Source: Candidatus Anoxychlamydiales bacterium (GTDB lineage Bacteria; Chlamydiota; Chlamydiia; Chlamydiales; SM23-39). Taken from it: a DNA stretch of 12,658 bases. Every line of letters starts with the position of its first letter. Within the stretch, counting starts at the first letter, position 1. The notes under the pieces are model-generated. The model was not told where the DNA came from. It was given only the letters and a program-made list of their open reading frames with translations, and made no database searches. Below, in pieces: positions 5,846-12,658 of the stretch. Both the position numbers and the translations under genes were made by a program. The stretch lies in contig JAAKFX010000040.1 of NCBI GenBank assembly GCA_011064865.1, positions 1 to 12,658 on the forward strand, given 5' to 3'.

Positions 5846-6294
5846 TTATGTTTAAAATCTAAAATAAGATGACAAAAATCAGCTAAAACTATTGCAGAAA
5901 ACCCATATAAAAAATAATCACTTTGTAAAATAGCTAATAGCTCATTTTTTTTGAAAAAGGGCTTGTCTAAAGCAAATAAAATACCGTAGAAAAAACCGCC
6001 CAGCCAAAGTACTCTTGTAGTTGTTCCAAATATAAATGAGTGAGATAGTCCTCTATGACGAAAGATCAAAGAATATCCTCTAAAAGGTAGAGTTAAAAGT
6101 CCTCTTAAAGAAAACAATTTTATTTTGTTAGCCACATCTAGATCTGGGTTCATAAAAAGCGTTGCATAGATAAAGCAAGATGCAAAAGTAATTAATAGAT
6201 TTAAATGTGGATGAAAAAAATATAAAATTGCCCATAAAAATAAAGGCAGAGCTAAAAAGATATTAAAAGTTGAATGTGTTTTATATTGCGCCAT
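5839..6294 (-). CDS. DUF2227-type putative metal-binding integral membrane protein
   Basis: With the start used here the protein has 151 residues. It shows the pattern of the DUF2227/YdjM-like membrane metal-binding proteins: H7 in YKTH, NPDLD at 49-53, FRHRGLSHS at 78-86, GTTTR at 90-94 and DFCHLILD at 139-146. Hydrophobic segments at about 9-27, 30-47, 95-109 and 127-145 suggest several membrane helices. The His/Asp residues suggest a bound metal ion; related proteins are annotated as metal-dependent hydrolases, but I would not assign a reaction. I chose the ATG at 6294-6292 because the N-terminal His is part of the family pattern. A longer frame starts at 6360 and adds 22 Lys/Phe-rich residues; TATAAT read at 6350-6345 would place transcription start downstream of that ATG. 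The gene opposes both neighbours. Confidence 0.75.
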   Translation of the reverse strand: MAQYKTHSTFNIFLALPLFLWAILYFFHPHLNLLITFASCFIYATLFMNPDLDVANKIKLFSLRGLLTLPFRGYSLIFRHRGLSHSFIFGTTTRVLWLGGFFYGILFALDKPFFKKNELLAILQSDYFLYGFSAIVLADFCHLILDFKHKK

Positions 6295-6344
6295 AAAAAA
6301 AATAGTATCTTTTTTTATTAAAAAAAGAAATTTTTTTTTAAGTT

Positions 6345-6350
6345 TATTAT
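6345..6350 (-). promoter_or_regulatory. Candidate -10 box for the DUF2227 gene
   Basis: Read on the minus strand, positions 6350-6345 spell TATAAT exactly, about 50 bases before the preferred start. The matching -35 position has no good hexamer, so the assignment rests on the -10 alone in very AT-rich DNA. Confidence 0.3.
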
Positions 6351-6369
6351 AAAAATACATTTAAGCTAC

Positions 6370-6399
6370 TTGACATTTGTCAATACAAGAGGCTACTAT
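6370..6399 (+). promoter_or_regulatory. Sigma70-type promoter for the yicC-gmk-metG operon, with palindromic -35
   Basis: A perfect TTGACA at 6370-6375 is followed after 18 bases by TACTAT at 6394-6399 (four of six). Transcription would start near 6406, giving a leader of about 20 bases before yicC. The -35 is half of an inverted repeat, TTGACA-TT-TGTCAA (6370-6383), which could be a repressor site or chance. Confidence 0.6.
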
Positions 6400-6425
6400 T
6401 TTAATTAACTATATAGGCTGCAGAA

Positions 6426-7307
6426 ATGATAAAAAGCATGACAGGTTTTGCAAGAGCTGATATCTCTTCCAAAATTGGCAAACTATCTTTAGAGATTTCA
6501 ACTATTAACAAAAGATTTTTGGAGATAAGTATTTTCTTGCCAAAAGTTTTTGCTATATTTGAGACGGATATTAGATCTTTTGTCTCTAAAAAAATAACGA
6601 GGGGCCAAGTTAGTTTAAAGTTTGATTTTAATCCATCTGAAAAAAACATTTTTTCAATTTTGCCTGATATTGCATATTTAAAAAGCTTGAAAAAAGGCTG
6701 GGGAAAATTAGCTAAAGATTTGGGATATAAAAAAGATGAGATTTCTCTAAATTTTTTATTGCAGCAAACAAAATATATTCCTGAAGAAAAGATAAAAGAT
6801 GTTTTATCTTTTAAAAAACTTATATTTCAAGCGCTAGAGCAAGCTGTAGCAAATGTATCTAAGATGCGTCAAAAAGAGGGTTCTTTGCTCGTAAAAGATT
6901 TGAAAATCAGAGTTCAAAAGATTCAAAAAGAGCTTTTGTTTATTAGACAAAAAACTCCGGTTACAAAGAAAAATTTCGAGAAGAAATTAAAAGCTAAATT
7001 TGAAGATATTTTTAAAGAGAAAAAAGAGATAGAAGATAGAGTTTTAAAAGAACTCGCTGTTTTTGCTGATAAAATAGATATTGCTGAAGAGGTTTTAAGA
7101 TTAGATCTACATCTCAAATCTTTTTTAAATCTTTTAAAAGTGCCAAAAGATGCAATTGGTAGAAAATTAGAATTTTTATTGCAAGAGTGTTTGAGAGAGA
7201 CTAATACAATAGCATCAAAAGCATCAGATGCTCACATCTCAAAAGCTGCAGTTGAAATAAAAGATGAGATTGAAAAAATAAAAGAACAACTTCAAAACAT
7301 TGAGTAG
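6426..7307 (+). CDS. yicC: YicC/YloC-family endoribonuclease
   Basis: A 293-residue protein with both halves of the YicC family. The N-terminal domain starts MIKSMTGFARAD (1-12), then has the ISTINKRFLEIS block (consensus VNHRYLD), LPKVFAIFETDIRSFV and RGQVSLKFDF (59-68). The C-terminal DUF1732 domain includes LLQECLRETNTIASKASD (251-268) and ends EKIKEQLQNIE (283-293), the expected C-terminus. Family members YicC and YloC are reported to be RNA endonucleases that act in RNA turnover; that function is from the literature on the family and not visible as a known catalytic motif. It is first in a tight operon, three bases before gmk. A yicC/yloC gene near gmk is also found in Firmicutes. No strong ribosome site precedes the ATG. 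Confidence 0.94.
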   Translation: MIKSMTGFARADISSKIGKLSLEISTINKRFLEISIFLPKVFAIFETDIRSFVSKKITRGQVSLKFDFNPSEKNIFSILPDIAYLKSLKKGWGKLAKDLGYKKDEISLNFLLQQTKYIPEEKIKDVLSFKKLIFQALEQAVANVSKMRQKEGSLLVKDLKIRVQKIQKELLFIRQKTPVTKKNFEKKLKAKFEDIFKEKKEIEDRVLKELAVFADKIDIAEEVLRLDLHLKSFLNLLKVPKDAIGRKLEFLLQECLRETNTIASKASDAHISKAAVEIKDEIEKIKEQLQNIE

Positions 7308-7310
7308 ATA

Positions 7311-7916
7311 ATGCAAAAATTACTTGGAAATTTAAATAAAGGTGTATTTTTTATAATGAGTGCACCTGCAGGGGCTGGTAAAACTACATTGATAAGGATG
7401 CTGACAAAAGAGTTTGATAATGTAATAGAGAGCGTCTCATTTACAACAAGAGAGCCTAGAAAAGATGAAATCGAGGGAGTTGATTATTTTTTTATTTCTA
7501 AAGAAGAGTTTGAAAAAAAAATTAAAAAAGATGATTTATTAGAATATGCAAAGGTATTTGATCATTACTATGGAACTTCAAAATCATTTGTGACAAACAA
7601 ATTAAATGAAAAAAAACATGTTGTTTTAGTTATAGATACCCAAGGTGCGATGAAACTGAAAGGTAAAATAGAGTCAACTTATATTTTTATATCTCCACCG
7701 ACACTGGACACACTCAGAGAAAGAATGCGAATTCGAGCAGATATTAGTGAAGATGAGATCGAAAAAAGGCTGAAATGGGCAAAAGAAGAGATGAAACAAA
7801 TTGTGAATTATGATTATAATATAACAAATATTGATCTTCAAACCTCTTATGAAGTGTTAAAATCAATTTTTATAGCTGAAGAGCATAAAGTTAAAAATTT
7901 AAAGTATTGGGAGTAA
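7311..7916 (+). CDS. gmk: Guanylate kinase
   Basis: Guanylate kinase converts GMP and ATP to GDP and ADP in the GTP/dGTP supply pathway. The 201 residues contain the P-loop SAPAGAGKTTL (17-27; most families have SGPSGAGKTT), the GMP-binding segment SFTTREPR (43-50) with Y59, E78 and Y87 in LEYAKVFDHYYGTS, and D109 in VIDTQGA. The lid RMRIRADISEDEIEKRL follows. The Ala-containing P-loop and the C-terminal VLKSIFIAEEH are, as far as I recall, shared with chlamydial Gmk and support the assignment to that phylum. The gene lies between yicC (3-base gap) and the small ORF (4-base gap). GGGAG inside its 3' end serves the next gene. Confidence 0.97.
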   Translation: MQKLLGNLNKGVFFIMSAPAGAGKTTLIRMLTKEFDNVIESVSFTTREPRKDEIEGVDYFFISKEEFEKKIKKDDLLEYAKVFDHYYGTSKSFVTNKLNEKKHVVLVIDTQGAMKLKGKIESTYIFISPPTLDTLRERMRIRADISEDEIEKRLKWAKEEMKQIVNYDYNITNIDLQTSYEVLKSIFIAEEHKVKNLKYWE

Positions 7917-7920
7917 AAAA

Positions 7921-8106
7921 TTGAAAAAAGTAGAGTATCTAACAAACGAGAGATTAAAATATAAATTTAAAAGTTTTTTTAATCTATCTAATTTTGGTAT
8001 TTCAATTGCGAAACAAAAAATCGCTCGAGAAGAGACTACAACTTTAGATTGGGTTATTTCAGAGCTTGACAAACTACCCGATGAAATAAAGCCAAATCAA
8101 GAATAG
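7921..8106 (+). CDS. Small conserved protein between gmk and metG, possible RNA polymerase omega-like subunit
   Basis: A 61-residue protein starting at TTG, with GGGAG at 7909-7913 seven bases upstream. It begins KKVEYLTNERLKYKFKSFFN, continues SNFGISIAKQKIARE and has an acidic C-terminus. It occupies the position of the small hypothetical gene CT031 between gmk and metG in Chlamydia. In many bacteria rpoZ follows gmk, and the pattern of an aromatic/Leu-rich helix followed by a Lys/Arg-containing helix is loosely like omega (NRF.LV..AA.RA), so a divergent omega is plausible. This is inference from context and weak pattern only; I leave the symbol blank. It ends exactly where metG begins, so the two are likely coupled in translation. 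Confidence 0.75.
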   Translation: MKKVEYLTNERLKYKFKSFFNLSNFGISIAKQKIAREETTTLDWVISELDKLPDEIKPNQE

Positions 8107-10152
8107 ATGAAAAAAAAAATTCTAATAACATCAGCTCTGCCTTATGCTAATGGGCCTATTCACTTTGGGCATATAGCAGGCGCTTACCTTCCTGCTGATG
8201 TATATGCAAGGTTTGAGCGATTAAATCAAAGAGATGTTTTATATATATGCGGCTCTGATGAATATGGAGTTGCGATTACTCTGAGCGCTGAGATGGCAAA
8301 CAGGACTCCAAAAGAGCATGTCGATATTTTTCATGAAATAATTAAAAAATTTTTTGAAAAACTAGATTTTTCTTTTGATAACTATTCTAGAACAACTACT
8401 GAGATTCATACAAAAGTAGTTCAAAGATTTTTTTTAGATTTATATGAAAATGGCTATATCGAAGAAAAAACTGAAGATCATCTATATTCAGAAAAGGACA
8501 AAAAATTTTTAGCAGATAGATACGTTATTGGAAAGTGCCCAAAATGTGGATATGAATTTGCAAGAGGAGATGAGTGTCAAAAATGCTCTGCGTCATATGA
8601 TGCTAAAGATTTAATTAATCCAAAATCTAAACTAACAAATTCAAAACTCATTTTAAAACCATCAAAACATTGGTATTTAAGATTTGATAAATTTAAAGAT
8701 AAATTAACTACTTGGATAAAAGATAAAGATTGGAAGCCAAATGTTTTGAATTTCGCAAAAGAGTATATCAAAGATGTAAAACCGAGAGCTATTACTAGAG
8801 ACTTTGCTTGGGGTGTTCCTGTTCCTTTAAAAGAGGCTAAAGACAAAGTTTTATATGTTTGGTTTGATGCTCCGATTGGATATATTTCAGCGACGATAGA
8901 GTGGGCTGAAAAGATAGGTGATCCTGAAAAGTATAAAGATTATTGGTTTGATAAAGATACAAAATTTGTAAATTTTATAGGTAAAGATAATATTCCGTTT
9001 CATGCAGTTTTTTTTCCTGCTATGGAAATGGGACAAAATCTGCCTTACAAAATAGTTGATGATATTCCTGCTAATGAATTTTTAATGTTAGAAAAAAAAC
9101 AATTTTCTAAATCTGATAATTGGTATATAGATTTAAAAAGCTTTTTTGAAAAATTCACAAAAGATCAAATTAGATTTTATCTAGCATCTATCGCACCAGA
9201 GAATCATGATTCTGATTTTTCATTCAAAGATTTCCAAAATCACTGCAATTCAGAACTCGTTGGTAAATTTGGAAATTTTATTCATAGAACACTTACATTT
9301 ATTCAAAGATTTTCAGATGCAAAAATTCCAAAAAGTTTTGATTTAGATGAAGTAGATCAAAAATTTTTAAAAGATATTCACAAAAGTATAGATGATATAT
9401 ATGGAGCCTATTCTACATATAAACTTAGAAAAGCAACGCAGATAGTTATGGAGCTCTCTCAAATTGCTAATGTATATTTTGATCATAAAAAGCCTTGGGT
9501 ATTAGCGAAAGATGAGACAAAAAAACAAACTCTTTATACCTGCCTTAATTTATGTTTAAAATGCATTAAAGCTTTAGCATTAATGTCATCACCTATAATC
9601 CCTTCAACTGCTCAAAAAATCTATCAGATGTTGGGATACACTGAAGATCTATCCAAACAAAGTTGGATGGATATAAAAAAATTAAAACTAGAAGAGGGTA
9701 AAAAATTAAACCTTCCTGAAGTTATTTTTAAAAAAATAGAAGACACACAAATAGTAGAAGAGATGGATAAATTACAAGAAAAAAACGAAGAGCAAAATCT
9801 TCCAATAAAATCTATTGAAGATTTAAAAAAAGAAATCTCTTATAAAGATTTTGATAAAATTGATATGAGAGTCGGACAAATAGTAGAAGCTGAAAAAATC
9901 GAAAAAAGTGAAAAACTATTAAAGCTTCAAGTAGATTTGGGTTTTGAGACAAGACAGATCATCTCAGGCATTGCTAAAAGCATAAAAGCTGAAGATCTCA
10001 TTGGTAAAAAAGTTATCGTCGTTGCAAACATCAAACCTACAAAACTTATGGGTTTTGAAAGCAGTGGTATGATACTTGCGGCAGGTGAGAATGATGATGC
10101 TTTAGAAATACCTTTTATAAAAGATATGGAAATAGGCTCATCTGTTTGTTAA
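8107..10152 (+). CDS. metG: Methionyl-tRNA synthetase with C-terminal tRNA-binding domain
   Basis: This class I synthetase charges tRNA-Met, including the initiator. In the 681 residues I see the start KKKILITSALPYANGPIHFGH with the HIGH motif as HFGH (19-22), the zinc knuckle C144-x2-C147 and C157-x2-C160, the catalytic block WGVPVP and WFDAPIGY, and the KMSKS loop as KQFSKS (331-336). An anticodon-binding helical region (KPWVLAKDE) follows. Residues about 579-681 are an EMAPII/Trbp111-type OB fold (FDKIDMRVGQIVEAEKIE, ISGIAKSI, VVANIKPTKLMG), which in other MetRS proteins supports dimerisation and tRNA binding. From memory, Chlamydia MetRS is around 550 residues and lacks this domain. The ATG touches the preceding stop codon. 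Confidence 0.98.
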   Translation: MKKKILITSALPYANGPIHFGHIAGAYLPADVYARFERLNQRDVLYICGSDEYGVAITLSAEMANRTPKEHVDIFHEIIKKFFEKLDFSFDNYSRTTTEIHTKVVQRFFLDLYENGYIEEKTEDHLYSEKDKKFLADRYVIGKCPKCGYEFARGDECQKCSASYDAKDLINPKSKLTNSKLILKPSKHWYLRFDKFKDKLTTWIKDKDWKPNVLNFAKEYIKDVKPRAITRDFAWGVPVPLKEAKDKVLYVWFDAPIGYISATIEWAEKIGDPEKYKDYWFDKDTKFVNFIGKDNIPFHAVFFPAMEMGQNLPYKIVDDIPANEFLMLEKKQFSKSDNWYIDLKSFFEKFTKDQIRFYLASIAPENHDSDFSFKDFQNHCNSELVGKFGNFIHRTLTFIQRFSDAKIPKSFDLDEVDQKFLKDIHKSIDDIYGAYSTYKLRKATQIVMELSQIANVYFDHKKPWVLAKDETKKQTLYTCLNLCLKCIKALALMSSPIIPSTAQKIYQMLGYTEDLSKQSWMDIKKLKLEEGKKLNLPEVIFKKIEDTQIVEEMDKLQEKNEEQNLPIKSIEDLKKEISYKDFDKIDMRVGQIVEAEKIEKSEKLLKLQVDLGFETRQIISGIAKSIKAEDLIGKKVIVVANIKPTKLMGFESSGMILAAGENDDALEIPFIKDMEIGSSVC

Positions 10153-10183
10153 TGGTTAAGATAATCAATCAAAAATTATTATA

Positions 10184-10237
10184 GATTTTTGCATCAGTTG
10201 CAGTTATCAAGTAATCCTTAACAACTGATAAAAAATC
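10184..10237. terminator. Long hairpin, bidirectional terminator between metG and recD
   Basis: GATTTTT (10184-10190) pairs with AAAAATC (10231-10237), and ATCAGTTG (10193-10200) pairs with CAACTGAT (10222-10229), with a GC/A internal mismatch and a 21-base loop: 15 base pairs in total. The outer A/T arms give a U-run at the 3' side only when read on the minus strand. It lies in the gap between two convergent genes and includes the first two bases (on the plus strand) of the recD stop triplet. The distance to both stops fits a shared terminator. Confidence 0.65.
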
Positions 10238-12431
10238 AAAATCCCGGCAAAAATATATCTTGAGCATTATCAGATATATTTCTAATTGCATTTTCCAATC
10301 CAGTATGTCTTTTTAATACTTCTTTATTTTTTACAGCGATAGCCAAAGCTTTTGTAGTCCCTATTAAAATAACGAGCTTTTTACCTCTAGTTATTGCAGT
10401 ATATAAAAGATTTTTTTGTAAGAGCTTAAAATGTGTAGTGTGGATTGGCATAATAATACATTGACACTCTGATCCTTGATATTTGTGCACAGATACACAA
10501 TATGCTAAAGCTATTTCATCTAATTCAGAAAAATCATAAGTGACAACTTTATCCTCAAAACCTATATCAACTTCTTGGTTTATTGTATCAATGTGCAATA
10601 TTTTACCAATGTCACCATTGAATACATTTTTGCTGTAGTTATTTCTAATCTGCATAACTTTATCTTTTTCATGAAAACGCCTGCCAGCTCTATAAAGCGG
10701 TTTAGCAGATGGATTTAAAGCATTTTGCAATACTAAATTGAGATTTTCAATACCTACTTGTCCTCTTTTCATCGGAGAGATTACTTGAATATCATTTAAG
10801 GGATGAAACTTTTTTTTCTTTGGAATCTCAAACTCTACTAATTTTAAGATCTTTTTTTCTATTTCAGCTAAATCTTCTAAATAAATAAATCTAAAATCAG
10901 ATTTTTCGTCTGTATGTATATCTGGCATCTCTGCTTTATTTATTAAATGAGCATTTGAGATTATTTTAGAATCTTTAGCTTGTCTGTAAATTTCTGTTAG
11001 CTTTGTATAGGCAACTTTCTCAGATGCAATCATATCTTTTAGAGTATTGCCAGCTCCAACAGATGGGAGTTGATCAATATCTCCAACAAAAATAACTTTT
11101 GCATTCGATGGAATCGCTTTTAAAAGATGATATAATAAAAGTGTATCAATCATTGACGCTTCATCAATTATTATCAGATCGCATTTTAAAGGGTTATTCT
11201 CGTTCTTTTTAAAACCAGATGACACAAAGTCCACCTCCAAAAGAGAATGGATTGTAAAGGCCTTTTTCTGCGTTATTTCAGCCAGTCTTTTCGCTGCTCT
11301 TCCTGTCGGTGCTGCAAGATATATTGAATCAGTCAGCGCTTCTGATATTTTTAAAATAGCATTTGTAATTGTACTTTTTCCAGTTCCAGGTCCACCAGTT
11401 ATAATATGCAATTTTTTGTCTATAGATTCAAAAATAGCCTTTTTTTGATTCCACGCTAGCTCAATATTTAATTTTTTTTGAGACCAATCAATCGCTTTAT
11501 CTATATCTATTTGTCTTAAATTAGAGCTAGCATTTTCAATTCTATTTAGCTCTTTTGCAATGTTTTTTTCGAAATTATAAAATGATTTCAGCCATATAAA
11601 CTCTTTTTTTTCACCATCTTTTTCTAAAAGCTCTTTGATTATATGATTATTTATAATCAAACCATCCAACTGAGTTTTGATTATATCTTCATCTACCTCT
11701 AAAATCTTTTGAGATTTTTGTAAAAAATTATCTATTGGATAACAAGTATGACCCGAATTTGTTAGCTCAAATAATACATATTCAATTCCAGATGCAATTC
11801 TCAATGGTGAACTCTTTTCAAAACCCAGTTTTTCAGCAATGTTATCCGCTATTTTAAATCCAATCCCAGCAATGTCTTTTGCTAAAATATATGGATTTTC
11901 TTTCACCTTTTCAATAGAGCTATTTCCATAGATTTTATATATTTTTTGCGCATATGTCGGTGATATATTATGGGTTCTTAGAAAAATAATTACTTGGCGG
12001 ATAATTTTTTGTTCATTCCAGTTTGTGCGGATCATCTCGATTCTTTTCTTTCCAATCCCTTCAATCTCTAAAAGTCTCATCGGATCATCATCTATTACAT
12101 CTAATGTCTTTTCTTTAAATTTTTTAACTATTTTTTCTGCATATACAGGCCCAATTCCTTTGATAAGCCCAGATTCTAAATACTTTTGTATCCCAACAAT
12201 ATCTGAGGGGATCTCAACGCTATAGCCTTTAACTTCAAACTGCCTACCAAAATGAGGATGACTCTTCCAATCTCCTTCAAGTAAAAGAGCTTCTCCTACT
12301 TGAACAGATGGCATTACCCCAACTATTGTTGTGAATTCTTTTTTTTGCTTTTCTTTGAATTTAGCTACTATAAACCCGTTTTCAGGATTCAAAAAAGTAA
12401 CGTAATCTATATAGCCTTGAAGTGTGTCCAT
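10236..12431 (-). CDS. recD: RecD2-like ATP-dependent DNA helicase (RecD/TraA family)
   Basis: A 731-residue SF1B helicase moving 5' to 3'. The N-terminal OB-like domain starts MDTLQGYIDYVTFLNPENGF, followed by helix-hairpin-helix motifs (GLIKGIGPVYAEKIV near 88-102, LEIEGIGKKRIEMI near 120-133, KDIAGIGFKIADNIAEKLG near 186-204), which mark RecD2 rather than RecBCD-bound RecD. Helicase motifs: GGPGTGKST (346-354, Walker A), IIDEAS (D423/E424, Walker B), GDIDQLPSVGAGN (from 450), TEIYRQA, and the UvrD-like C-terminal SVHKYQG (647-653) and LYTAITRGK. Chlamydia has, as I recall, two recD genes; this is the long form next to metG. Role inferred: repair and recombination. The start fits the family; only an A-rich sequence and no Shine-Dalgarno lies just upstream. 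Confidence 0.96.
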   Translation of the reverse strand: MDTLQGYIDYVTFLNPENGFIVAKFKEKQKKEFTTIVGVMPSVQVGEALLLEGDWKSHPHFGRQFEVKGYSVEIPSDIVGIQKYLESGLIKGIGPVYAEKIVKKFKEKTLDVIDDDPMRLLEIEGIGKKRIEMIRTNWNEQKIIRQVIIFLRTHNISPTYAQKIYKIYGNSSIEKVKENPYILAKDIAGIGFKIADNIAEKLGFEKSSPLRIASGIEYVLFELTNSGHTCYPIDNFLQKSQKILEVDEDIIKTQLDGLIINNHIIKELLEKDGEKKEFIWLKSFYNFEKNIAKELNRIENASSNLRQIDIDKAIDWSQKKLNIELAWNQKKAIFESIDKKLHIITGGPGTGKSTITNAILKISEALTDSIYLAAPTGRAAKRLAEITQKKAFTIHSLLEVDFVSSGFKKNENNPLKCDLIIIDEASMIDTLLLYHLLKAIPSNAKVIFVGDIDQLPSVGAGNTLKDMIASEKVAYTKLTEIYRQAKDSKIISNAHLINKAEMPDIHTDEKSDFRFIYLEDLAEIEKKILKLVEFEIPKKKKFHPLNDIQVISPMKRGQVGIENLNLVLQNALNPSAKPLYRAGRRFHEKDKVMQIRNNYSKNVFNGDIGKILHIDTINQEVDIGFEDKVVTYDFSELDEIALAYCVSVHKYQGSECQCIIMPIHTTHFKLLQKNLLYTAITRGKKLVILIGTTKALAIAVKNKEVLKRHTGLENAIRNISDNAQDIFLPGF

Positions 12432-12460
12432 AAACTTTTTTTTATTAAAAATCTTATCAT
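12407..12460 (-). other. Possible 17-codon leader ORF overlapping the recD start
   Basis: On the minus strand, an ATG at 12460-12458 preceded by GGAG (12468-12465) opens a 17-codon frame (MIRFLIKKSLWTHFKAI) that stops at 12407, inside recD in a different frame. The recD ATG itself has no ribosome site, so recD might be translated by coupling to this frame. This may also be chance. Confidence 0.3.
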
Positions 12461-12483
12461 TTCACTCCATAATATAAAAGAAA

Positions 12484-12512
12484 TTGATAAAAATTAAACT
12501 TTTTACTACATT
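12484..12512 (+). promoter_or_regulatory. Candidate promoter for tRNA-Asn
   Basis: TTGATA at 12484-12489 (five of six of the -35) and TACATT at 12507-12512 (four of six of the -10) are separated by 17 bases. Transcription would begin near 12519, about 13 bases before the tRNA. A palindrome TACATATGTA lies at 12515-12524, near the predicted start. Confidence 0.5.
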
Positions 12513-12531
12513 TGTACATATGTATTTTTTT

Positions 12532-12603
12532 TCCGGGTTAGCTCAGCGGTAGAGCAGTGGACTGTTAATCCATTGGTCGTAAGTTCGAATCTTACACCCG
12601 GAG
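12532..12603 (+). tRNA. tRNA-Asn (anticodon GTT)
   Basis: The cloverleaf is complete. The acceptor arm TCCGGGT (12532-12538) pairs with ACCCGGA (12596-12602), with discriminator G12603. The D arm is GCTC...GAGC (12541-12555). The anticodon arm GTGGA/TCCAT (one G-U pair) carries the loop CTGTTAA with anticodon GTT at 12564-12566. The T arm is GTAAG-TTCGAAT-CTTAC (12579-12595). GTT reads the Asn codons AAC and AAU. No CCA is encoded, so it must be added after transcription. The remaining 55 bases to the window end hold no feature I can support. Confidence 0.97.
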
Positions 12604-12658
12604 TTTTGATCATAAGGTAGTAGTACAGAATTTCCTTAAATAACCTAAAGCATAATTT

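Noticed and set aside
12300..12497. Plus-strand open frame over the recD N-terminus
   Set aside because: It is antisense to recD and its upstream region, with no family pattern and no ribosome site.
1..12658. Mobile elements, CRISPR arrays, phage or defence modules
   Set aside because: I found no transposase or integrase motifs, no terminal inverted repeats with target duplications, no regularly spaced repeat array beyond the short 15-base repeats at 5801-5837, and no known defence domains.

Overview
This window is AT-rich chromosomal DNA, and gene order plus family-level sequence features point to the Chlamydiae (Chlamydiota). The backbone ffh (3' end) - rpsP - trmD - rplS - rnhB - gmk - small ORF - metG - recD is, from memory, the order around CT025-CT033 in Chlamydia trachomatis. 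rimM is absent between rpsP and trmD. Gmk carries an SAPAGAGKTT P-loop and a VLKSIFIAEEH tail that I also associate with chlamydial Gmk. The low G+C, the accessory insertions and the extra domains suggest a non-Chlamydiaceae ('environmental') lineage rather than Chlamydia itself. That placement is inference and was not searched.

Layout. (1) 1-1960: a plus-strand translation/secretion operon with tight spacing, comprising the Ffh C-terminus, bS16, the TrmD tRNA methyltransferase and a bL19 with an unusual charged tail. (2) 1987-5059: a plus-strand accessory insertion with a GNAT acetyltransferase, a free CsaA-like tRNA-binding protein and two tandemly duplicated TPR proteins (344 and 346 aa) whose N-terminal halves are nearly the same. 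(3) 5154-5807: rnhB, followed by a short repeat/hairpin region where it converges with a minus-strand DUF2227-type metal-binding membrane protein (5839-6294). (4) 6426-10152: a compact plus-strand operon yicC - gmk - small omega-like ORF - metG with intergenic gaps of 3, 4 and 0 bases, preceded by a good sigma70-type promoter. (5) 10236-12431: recD2-type helicase on the minus strand, converging with metG across a long hairpin that probably terminates both. (6) 12532-12603: tRNA-Asn(GTT) on the plus strand with its own likely promoter. There is no gene-free stretch over 300 bases.

How the genes work together. Most of the content is information processing: ribosomal proteins, tRNA modification and charging, RNA decay (YicC), ribonucleotide removal from DNA (RNase HII), GTP precursor supply and possibly an RNA polymerase subunit. 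The parts that look lineage-specific are the TPR gene pair, the bL19 tail, the Arg-to-Ile change in the RNase HII GRG motif, and several small regulatory structures. I see no mobile element, CRISPR array, phage module or recognisable defence system. The TPR tandem pair is the best candidate for undescribed biology here.
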